A stretch of DNA of 28,268 nucleotides from CAWULT01 sp963923455. Lineage in GTDB: Bacteria > Acidobacteriota > Vicinamibacteria > Vicinamibacterales > UBA2999. The notes below the pieces were generated by a model, which saw nothing but the letters and a program-made list of their open reading frames with translations, was not told the DNA's origin and did not search any database. This document shows positions 22,770 to 28,268 of the stretch, piece by piece (the first letter of the stretch is position 1; each line of letters begins with the position of its first letter). The position numbers and the translations under genes were made by a program. Location: NCBI GenBank assembly GCA_963923455.1, contig CAWULT010000057.1, positions 1 through 28,268 of the forward strand, given 5' to 3'.

Positions 22770-23744
22770 ATGTCAGCGTTTCCAGGAACGTTGTTCGCAG
22801 GGATACGTGTGTCGACGCCCGACCGCGGGCGCGGCTGGCTCCCGGCCGCGTGCGTGGGCGCCGCCGTTGCGGCGTCCGTCTGGTTCGCCGGGTCGGCGAA
22901 CCCGGTGACGCCGGCGGGGTACGTCGGGTACCTGACCAAGGGCGCCGTGTTCGGCCGGTCGGTGTTCTACGGGACGCAGCGCGGCCCCACGTCGGCCGGG
23001 CGCGGGTGGCTGCTCGACGTGACGAACGTCAGCATCACGCCGTACACCTACACCGAGGACTTCACCGGTGACGAGGCCGTGCTGAGCCGCGACAACCTGA
23101 AGATCGCGTTCCGCGTGCACACCGTGTGGCGCGTCGACGAGGCGCGGGTGCCGCTGTTCATGGAGCGGTACAGCACGACGCTGAGCGGCCGGCAGGCCGA
23201 GCGCGAACCCGACGCCATCGTCAAGGTGGCGTACGCGAACTTCGTTCGCGAGCCGCTGCGGACCTTCGCCCGCGACGAGGTGCAGCGCCGCAACGGGCTC
23301 GAGGTCAAGGACGCGCTCATCCCGATCGGCGAGGCAGTGCTGGCGCGGATCCGGCGCTACGCGGCCGACAGCCCCTTCGTGATCGGCAGCGTCGTCGTCG
23401 GCAACGTGCAGTACCCGACGGAAGTGGCCGACGCGGTGTCGCGCAAGCTCGCGGCCACGCAGGAACTGCAGCGCAAGGACACCGAGATCGAGATCGAGCG
23501 CAAGGAGCGCGCGAAGCGGGAGGTGCAGGCGCAGGGCATTGCCAACGCGATGCAGATCATCCGCGGGCAGCTGTCGCCGATGTACATCCAGCACGAGGCC
23601 ATCGAGGCGCAGAAGCTGATGGTCAACTCGCCCAACCACACGACCGTCTACATTCCGGTCGGGCCGATGGGAGTGCCGGTCACGGGCACGTTCGCGGCCG
23701 CGGGGCCGGCGTCCTCGTCCGACGCGGCGCGGCCCGTGCGCTAG
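22770..23744 (+). CDS. SPFH/Band 7 (prohibitin-like) membrane protein
   Basis: 324 aa from ATG 22770, with GGAGG 6 nt upstream. A single N-terminal membrane helix is at about 25-45 (LPAACVGAAVAASVWFAGSA). The SPFH domain follows (VTPAGYVGYLTKGAVFGRSV, VLSRDNLKIAFRVHTVWRVD, FVREPLRTFARDEVQRRNGL) and then a charged coiled coil (LAATQELQRKDTEIEIERKE). The C-terminus resembles prohibitin-type IIRGQLSPMYIQHEAIEAQK. SPFH proteins oligomerise into membrane scaffolds that organise proteases or microdomains. No NfeD or FtsH partner is adjacent. It converges on the dehydratase gene, the two stops sharing the GCTAGC palindrome. Confidence 0.9.
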   Translation: MSAFPGTLFAGIRVSTPDRGRGWLPAACVGAAVAASVWFAGSANPVTPAGYVGYLTKGAVFGRSVFYGTQRGPTSAGRGWLLDVTNVSITPYTYTEDFTGDEAVLSRDNLKIAFRVHTVWRVDEARVPLFMERYSTTLSGRQAEREPDAIVKVAYANFVREPLRTFARDEVQRRNGLEVKDALIPIGEAVLARIRRYAADSPFVIGSVVVGNVQYPTEVADAVSRKLAATQELQRKDTEIEIERKERAKREVQAQGIANAMQIIRGQLSPMYIQHEAIEAQKLMVNSPNHTTVYIPVGPMGVPVTGTFAAAGPASSSDAARPVR

Positions 23745-25447
23745 CGGGGCCTGCGGATGCCCTCCGGGGTCAGCAGGACGGCCCCGGTGGCCATCGGCTG
23801 CACCGTCCGGCGGTAGATCGAGAGGTAGCCCGTCGACGGCTGCAGCTCCGGGGCGCCGCGACGCGCGCGCCGGGCCTCCAGGATCGCGATGGGCACGTCG
23901 AGGTCGAGCCGCCGGGCGTCGACGTCCACGGTGATGGGGTCGCCGTCCTCGACGAGCCACAACGGCCCGCCGGCGGCCGACTCGGGCGACACCTCGGCCA
24001 CCGTCAGGCCCTTGTTGCAGAGCCCCGACAGCTGGCCGTCGCTGACGAAGGCGACGTCGTTCTCGAGGCCGGCCGCGTAGATCGCAAACACCACGCGCGA
24101 GGCGGACCCGGCCATGCCGGGCCCGCCGATCGGCCCGCAACCGCGCAGCACCAGTACGTGGCCCGGCGTCAGCGCGCCCTGCTGGATGGCGGCGATCGCG
24201 GCCGGGACGTCGTCGAAGACGAGCGCCGGACCCGTGAGCCGCGTCGGCTGGCCCGGCGGCCGCAGGCCCGGACGGGCGATGGCGCTCTCGGGCGCCAGCG
24301 ATCCGCGGAGCACGACGATCGACGCCGCGCGTGCGTGGGCGCGTTCGATCGGGCGGATGACGTCGGCGGCGGCGGGTTCGGCCGCCGACACCTCCTCGCC
24401 GAGCGTGCGCCCCGTGACCGTTCGCGCGCCGAGATCGAGCAGCGGCGACAGCTGGTGCAGCAGCGCCCGGGCGCCGCCAGCCGCCTCGAACGCCTCGATC
24501 GTGTCGGGGCCGTTCGGGGCGACGGCGCTCAGCACCGGAACGCGGTCGCCCATCTCGTTGAAGAGGCCGAACACGTCGAGATCCAGCCCCGCCTCGACGG
24601 CTGCCGCCTGCAGGTGCTTCACGCAGTTGATCGATCCGCTGACCGCGAGCACTGCCGCGACTGCGTTGCGGAACGCGCCGGGCGTGAGAATGGCGCGGGG
24701 CCTCAGGTCGTCGCGGACCATCTCGACGATCCGGCGGCCCGACTGCCGCGCCAGCTCGAACATCCGCGGGCTGTTGGCGAGGACCGGCGCCGCACCCGGC
24801 AGCGTCATGCCGAGCGCCTCGCAGGCGATGTGCATCGAGTTGGCCGTGCCCATCCCGGCGCACACGCCCGGGCCGGTGATCGCGTTGTCGCACATGCCCG
24901 ACAGCGTGTCGCGCGAGAGCCGGCCGAACATGGCCTGCACCGACCCGATGAAGACGTCCTCGATGTCGACGTGTCGTCCCTGGAAGCGGCCGGAGGGTTG
25001 ATAGCCGCAGATCACGAGCAGGGAGGGGATGTCGAACCGGCCCGCCGCCATCAGGTGGGCCGGGGGTGTCTTGTCACAGGAGGACAGGCAGATCATGCCG
25101 TCGAGCTGCGCGCCCTCGACGGCGATCTCGATGTCGTTGACGACGAGATCGCGGCTGGCCAGCATGTAGCCGCCGGCCGCGCCCGCGCTGATGATGAAGT
25201 CGCTCGGCGCGGCCGTCCGGATCTCGAACGGCAGGCCGCCGGCCTCCCGGACGGCCTCCTTGACGACCGCCGCGATGCCGTCGAGGTGGCTGAAGCAGAT
25301 GGCCAGCTCGGACGAACTGTTCACCACGGCGATCTTCGGCTTCAGCATGTCGGCGTCGCTGAGGCCGAGCGCCCGCCACTGGGCGCGGCGGACGGCCTCG
25401 CGGGGCGACCCGGGTTCGAAGTTGCTGCGCAGCGGCGGGGGTGTCAT
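23741..25447 (-). CDS. IlvD/Edd-family dehydratase (dihydroxy-acid or sugar-acid dehydratase)
   Basis: 568 aa, usual family length. Dehydrates 2,3-dihydroxy acids or aldonic acids to 2-keto-3-deoxy products with an Fe-S cluster and Mg2+. Three cysteines at the spacing of [2Fe-2S] members are C51 (NSSSELAICFSHL), C124 (SSCDKTPPAHLMAA) and C196 (GPGVCAGMGTANSM). The latter two replace the usual CDKTTPGMLM and CGGMYTANTM with variant sequence. The C-terminal swivel domain has VLVLRGCGPIGGPGMAGSAS and VAFVSDGQLSGLCNKG. The variants, and its location facing a transporter and an aconitase X gene rather than ilv genes, favour a catabolic substrate over branched-chain amino-acid synthesis. Start ATG 25447. 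Confidence 0.9.
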   Translation of the reverse strand: MTPPPLRSNFEPGSPREAVRRAQWRALGLSDADMLKPKIAVVNSSSELAICFSHLDGIAAVVKEAVREAGGLPFEIRTAAPSDFIISAGAAGGYMLASRDLVVNDIEIAVEGAQLDGMICLSSCDKTPPAHLMAAGRFDIPSLLVICGYQPSGRFQGRHVDIEDVFIGSVQAMFGRLSRDTLSGMCDNAITGPGVCAGMGTANSMHIACEALGMTLPGAAPVLANSPRMFELARQSGRRIVEMVRDDLRPRAILTPGAFRNAVAAVLAVSGSINCVKHLQAAAVEAGLDLDVFGLFNEMGDRVPVLSAVAPNGPDTIEAFEAAGGARALLHQLSPLLDLGARTVTGRTLGEEVSAAEPAAADVIRPIERAHARAASIVVLRGSLAPESAIARPGLRPPGQPTRLTGPALVFDDVPAAIAAIQQGALTPGHVLVLRGCGPIGGPGMAGSASRVVFAIYAAGLENDVAFVSDGQLSGLCNKGLTVAEVSPESAAGGPLWLVEDGDPITVDVDARRLDLDVPIAILEARRARRGAPELQPSTGYLSIYRRTVQPMATGAVLLTPEGIRRPR

Positions 25448-25469
25448 GGCAGCTCCGGCGGCCTATCTT

Positions 25470-25490
25470 CCCATACGCGGACGCTATGGG
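25470..25490. promoter_or_regulatory. operator-like inverted repeat in the dehydratase/MFS divergent promoter
   Basis: CCCATA (25470-25475) and TATGGG (25485-25490) separated by 9 nt, inside the 93-nt gap between the two divergent starts. A symmetrical half-site pair is what a dimeric regulator (GntR, IclR or LacI type) would use. No regulator gene is in the window. Confidence 0.45.
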
Positions 25491-25540
25491 TTCGGCGTAA
25501 TCTAGGCTCGGGCGCTGGGGCCCACGTCCGGGAGCGGAGC

Positions 25541-26905
25541 ATGCCGTCGGCCGAGGAATCTCGAGGGAGTCTGTTGTCCCGGTGGTGGTACCGGAACTAC
25601 GTGCTCGCGCTGCTGTTCTCCTCGTACGTCATCAACGTCATGGACCGATCACCGGTGCTGGCGGTGTCGCTCCAGTCGATCAAGGCCGAGTTCGGCGCCA
25701 GCGACACGGCGCTCGGCCTGCTGACGGGCATCGCCTTCGCCGTCTTCTACGCGACGATGGGCATTCCGATCGCCGCCTGGGCCGACCGCTCGAGCCGGCG
25801 CAACGTGCTGGCGGTCTCCGTCGCGCTCTGGAGCGGCATGACGGCGCTCTGCGGCGCCGCGGTCAACTTCGCGACGCTGTTCGCCGCGCGCGTCGGGACC
25901 GCCATCGGCGAAGCCGGCGGCAGCCCGCCGGCGCACGCGCTGATCTCCGACTACTTCCCGAAGTCGGAGCGGGGGCGGGCGTTCTCGATCTACGCGCTCG
26001 GCGTGCCCTTCGGCACCGCGCTCGGCAACTTCGTCGCCGGCCGCGCCATCCAGACGCTCGGCTGGCGGGGCACGTTCATGCTGGTGGGCATCCCGGGCAT
26101 CCTCGTCGCGCTCCTCGTCCGCCTGACGGTGCAGGAGCCTCCGCGCGGGTTCGCCGACCAGGTCGATCCGTCGCGGTCGGCCCGCACGCAGGCGCCCGGC
26201 CTCTTCGAGGCGATGGCGGTGCTGATGCAGCGCGCGTCGTTCCGCCACATGAGCCTGGCCGTGGCGCTGCACTCGGTCGTCTGGTACGCGAGCGGCGCGT
26301 TCAACGCGGCGTTCCTGATTCGCTCCCACCAGATGAGCGCCGGCACCGCCGCGAACTGGCTGACCATCTTCGCCGTGGCCGGCGGCATCGGCACGCTGCT
26401 CGGCGGCTACGCAGCCGACCGGCTGGCCGTCCGCACCGGCGACAAGCGCTGGTACTTGTGGGTGCCGGGCGGCGCGACCCTGGTGATGGTGCCCTTCCAG
26501 TTCGCCGCCTACCTGGCCGGCGACCTGAACGTCGCGCTCCCGTCGTTCGTGGTGATGACCTTCCTGGCGGCGGTCTTCTTCGGCCCGTCGTTCACGATGA
26601 CGCAGTCGCTGGCCACGCTGCGGATGCGCTCGGTCGCCAGCTCGTTGCTGCTGTTCATCCAGACGATGATCGGCTACGGCCTCGGCCCGCTCGTCGCGGG
26701 CCACATCAGCGACCGGCTGGCGCCGGCGCACGGGACCCAGTCGCTGCGCTACGCGCTGGCGATCGTCGGCGTCGTCAACGTCTGGGCCGCGATCCACTAC
26801 GGGCTCGGGACGCGGACGCTCGGCGCGGACATCGCGCTGGCGGAGCAGCAGGACCTCGCGAGCGCGGGCGGGACGTCCGCATCCTGGCAGCCGGCCAAGG
26901 CCTGA
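25541..26905 (+). CDS. MFS transporter, Spinster-like type
   Basis: 454 aa from ATG 25541, with GGAG upstream (GGGAGCGGAGC). About 12 transmembrane helices. The N-half motif region GIAFAVFYATMGIPIAAWAD followed by RSSRRNVLAVSVALWSGMTA is the MFS motif A region. NFATLFAARVGTAIGEAGGS (motif D2-like, conserved in Spinster and glucarate/ACS families) follows, then PPAHALISDYFPKSERGRAF. An acidic-amphipathic central loop separates the halves (QEPPRGFADQVDPSRSARTQ). It imports an organic acid or similar solute by proton symport; specificity is inferred only from the adjacent dehydratases. It ends 2 nt before the aconitase X ATG. Confidence 0.92.
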   Translation: MPSAEESRGSLLSRWWYRNYVLALLFSSYVINVMDRSPVLAVSLQSIKAEFGASDTALGLLTGIAFAVFYATMGIPIAAWADRSSRRNVLAVSVALWSGMTALCGAAVNFATLFAARVGTAIGEAGGSPPAHALISDYFPKSERGRAFSIYALGVPFGTALGNFVAGRAIQTLGWRGTFMLVGIPGILVALLVRLTVQEPPRGFADQVDPSRSARTQAPGLFEAMAVLMQRASFRHMSLAVALHSVVWYASGAFNAAFLIRSHQMSAGTAANWLTIFAVAGGIGTLLGGYAADRLAVRTGDKRWYLWVPGGATLVMVPFQFAAYLAGDLNVALPSFVVMTFLAAVFFGPSFTMTQSLATLRMRSVASSLLLFIQTMIGYGLGPLVAGHISDRLAPAHGTQSLRYALAIVGVVNVWAAIHYGLGTRTLGADIALAEQQDLASAGGTSASWQPAKA

Positions 26906-26907
26906 CG

Positions 26908-28209
26908 ATGCGCCCCACCGTCCGCCTCACCGACGACGAGCAGGCGATGCTCGACGGGCGCCACGGCAAGGCCCGGCAGAAGGCCATGGCGCTGCTCGTG
27001 CGCTACGCCGACGCCCTCGGCGCCGAGCGGTTCGTCGACACCGCGAACGTCGCGGGCGTGCCCGGCTCGGCCAACCCGTACCTTCAGGCCTACTACCGCG
27101 ACAAGGGCGGTCCGGAGGGCGATGCGATCTTCTCGTTCTTCGACCTCGACGCCGACGAACTGGTCGAGGCGCCGGCGGCGGTCGTCCACACGTGCCATCT
27201 GCAGGGTGGCGCCGACCCGCGGCACTGGCGGACGCTCGGCGTCAGCGAGGCGGTGTTCCTCGGACACCAGGCGCGCGAGGCCTTCGCGGCGGGCCAGGGG
27301 GTCGAGATTCTCAAGACCTGCACGCCCTACCTGGCGGGCAACGTCCCGGCCCTCGGCGAGCACTGCGCGTGGATGGAGTCCTCGGCGGTGATCTACGCCA
27401 ACTCGGTGCTCGGCGCCCGCACGAACACCGAGGGCCGCGAGAGCACCAGCGCCGCGATGCTGACGGGGAAGATTCCCGATTGGGGCCTGCACCGCACCGA
27501 GTGCCGGCGCGGCACCCATCGCATCGACGTGCGGATGCCGGTGCGGTCGGTGATCGACTGGGGCATGCTGGGCTACTTCGCCGGCGAGGCCGTGCAGGAG
27601 CACGTCCCCGTGCTGGTCGGGCCCGCGTGGGACGCGGACCTCGTGCGATTCAAGCACTTCGGCGCGGCCGCGTCGTCGTCCGGCGGCGTGGAGATGTACC
27701 ACATCGTCGGCGTCACGCCCGAGGCCCCGACCGTCGACGAGGCCTTCGCGGGCCGCCGGGCCGACGAGGTGATCGTCTACGGGGACGCCGAGCGCCGGCA
27801 GGTCTACGACCGCATCAACGCGAATGCGACCGACCCGGCCGTCGACTACGTGATGCTCGGATGCCCCCACGCGGCGCTCGAGCAGATCGCGGAGGCCGCG
27901 CGGCTGCTGGCCGGCCGCCGCGTCAGCGCCAACTGTGCACTCTGGATCTTCACGTCGCGCGCCGTTCGCGCGGAGGCGGACCGGTCGGGTCACATCGCGG
28001 CGATCGCGGCCGCGGGCGGCGTGGTGCTGACCGACACCTGCTCGGCCTTCGCGCAGGCCGTGCCGCCGGGCACCAGGGTCGTGGCGCTCGATTCGGCGAA
28101 GCAGGCGCACTACCTGCCGGCGATTCTCGGCGTGCAGGCGTGGTTCGGCACCACGCGCGACTGCATCGAGGCCGCGGTCAGCGGACGGTGGAGCGGGGCG
28201 TGTCCATGA
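26908..28209 (+). CDS. aconitase X catalytic (large) subunit
   Basis: 433 aa. AcnX-family members include bacterial cis-3-hydroxy-L-proline dehydratase and archaeal phosphomevalonate dehydratase. Signature regions: ILKTCTPYLAGNVP (C138), CAWMESSAVIYANSVLGART (residues 153-171), GKIPDWGLH, DYVMLGCPHAALEQ (C319) and VVLTDTCSAFAQ (C378). The three cysteines are the expected Fe-S ligands. Bacterial enzymes may carry the small swivel domain as a separate or N-terminal unit; here it is not at the N-terminus, so a separate small subunit is expected. The stop overlaps the next ATG (ATGA). Substrate not shown; a hydroxyproline or a related hydroxy acid is plausible. Confidence 0.92.
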   Translation: MRPTVRLTDDEQAMLDGRHGKARQKAMALLVRYADALGAERFVDTANVAGVPGSANPYLQAYYRDKGGPEGDAIFSFFDLDADELVEAPAAVVHTCHLQGGADPRHWRTLGVSEAVFLGHQAREAFAAGQGVEILKTCTPYLAGNVPALGEHCAWMESSAVIYANSVLGARTNTEGRESTSAAMLTGKIPDWGLHRTECRRGTHRIDVRMPVRSVIDWGMLGYFAGEAVQEHVPVLVGPAWDADLVRFKHFGAAASSSGGVEMYHIVGVTPEAPTVDEAFAGRRADEVIVYGDAERRQVYDRINANATDPAVDYVMLGCPHAALEQIAEAARLLAGRRVSANCALWIFTSRAVRAEADRSGHIAAIAAAGGVVLTDTCSAFAQAVPPGTRVVALDSAKQAHYLPAILGVQAWFGTTRDCIEAAVSGRWSGACP

Positions 28210-28268
28210 GCGGGGAGGGCGGGCCGGGCGAGGTGAAGGGGAAGGTCTCGTTCTTCTACAACGAGGGC
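28206..28268 (+). CDS. start of the next gene in the aconitase X operon (cut by window end)
   Basis: ATG overlapping the previous stop by 4 nt. Only 21 codons are present, beginning MSGEGGPGEVKGKVSFFYNE. By position it could be the AcnX small subunit (DUF126 swivel domain), but the visible residues do not confirm this. Confidence 0.5.
   Translation, partial: MSGEGGPGEVKGKVSFFYNEG

Noticed and set aside
25408..25425. GGGTTCGAA stretch resembling a tRNA T-loop
   Set aside because: It lies inside the 5' end of the dehydratase coding sequence and has no surrounding cloverleaf.
23741..25447. Biosynthetic ilvD (branched-chain amino acids)
   Set aside because: Variant cluster motifs and a transporter/aconitase X neighbourhood do not support that assignment; left as family-level call.
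23126..25540. Long in-frame extension upstream of the MFS transporter
   Set aside because: Shadow of the SPFH and dehydratase genes; ATG 25541 has a ribosome-binding site and MFS sequence starts there.

Overview
The window is GC-rich with strong third-position G/C bias, compact divergent and convergent gene pairs, and many GTG starts. The gene content (TAT-exported molybdoenzyme, PQQ-type dehydrogenase, secreted VOC protein, PEGA protein, split MacA/MacB exporter, Spinster-type MFS) suits a soil or environmental Acidobacteriota, perhaps of the Vicinamibacteria type. That assignment is inference from gene style, not from a marker gene. No rRNA, tRNA, IS element or CRISPR array was seen.

Layout. 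1-731 (-): 5' part of an FMN-dependent alpha-hydroxy-acid dehydrogenase whose frame stops early. 911-3330 (+): sulfite-oxidase-like molybdoenzyme followed by a PQQ-type sugar dehydrogenase. 3308-8877 (-): membrane/propeller protein, 62-aa membrane protein, secreted two-domain VOC protein, exported helical-repeat protein and a YbiT-like ABC-F ATPase. 8981-10594 (-): multi-pass membrane protein and small beta-barrel-like protein. 10698-13950 (+): fused APH-like/AAA kinase, PEGA protein and Hsp20. 14014-17313 (+): MacA/MacB-type tripartite export operon. 17315-17743 (-): HPF/RaiA ribosome-hibernation protein. Divergent from it, 17891-21663 (+): tightly packed operon of phosphoribosyltransferase, tandem UspA, CxxCH haem protein and CDF metal exporter. 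21676-22527 (-): SAM methyltransferase. 22770-23744 (+): SPFH/prohibitin-like protein. 23741-28268: divergon with an IlvD/Edd-family dehydratase (-) facing an MFS transporter, the aconitase X catalytic subunit and the start of one more gene (+).

The main observation is regulatory. Genes from about 9.8 to 17.9 kb carry good sigma-54 (RpoN) -24/-12 promoter matches (TGGCACG-N4-TTGCW, GG and GC exactly 10 nt apart) at the expected distance from their starts: membrane protein, beta-barrel protein, PEGA protein, Hsp20 (weaker), HPF, and the phosphoribosyltransferase-Usp-haem protein-CDF operon. The last two form a back-to-back pair whose -24 elements sit in the arms of a perfect 11-bp inverted repeat. 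The genes under these sites, plus the APH/AAA kinase among them, resemble the mycobacterial DosR dormancy set (kinase like Rv2004c, Hsp20, Usp, phosphoribosyltransferase, HPF-like protein). I propose a sigma-54-controlled stress/dormancy island; its activator is not in the window.

A second candidate system is the dehydratase/MFS/aconitase X divergon at the right edge, with a CCCATA-N9-TATGGG operator-like repeat between the two arms. It looks like uptake and dehydration of a hydroxylated acid or amino acid whose identity the sequence does not show.
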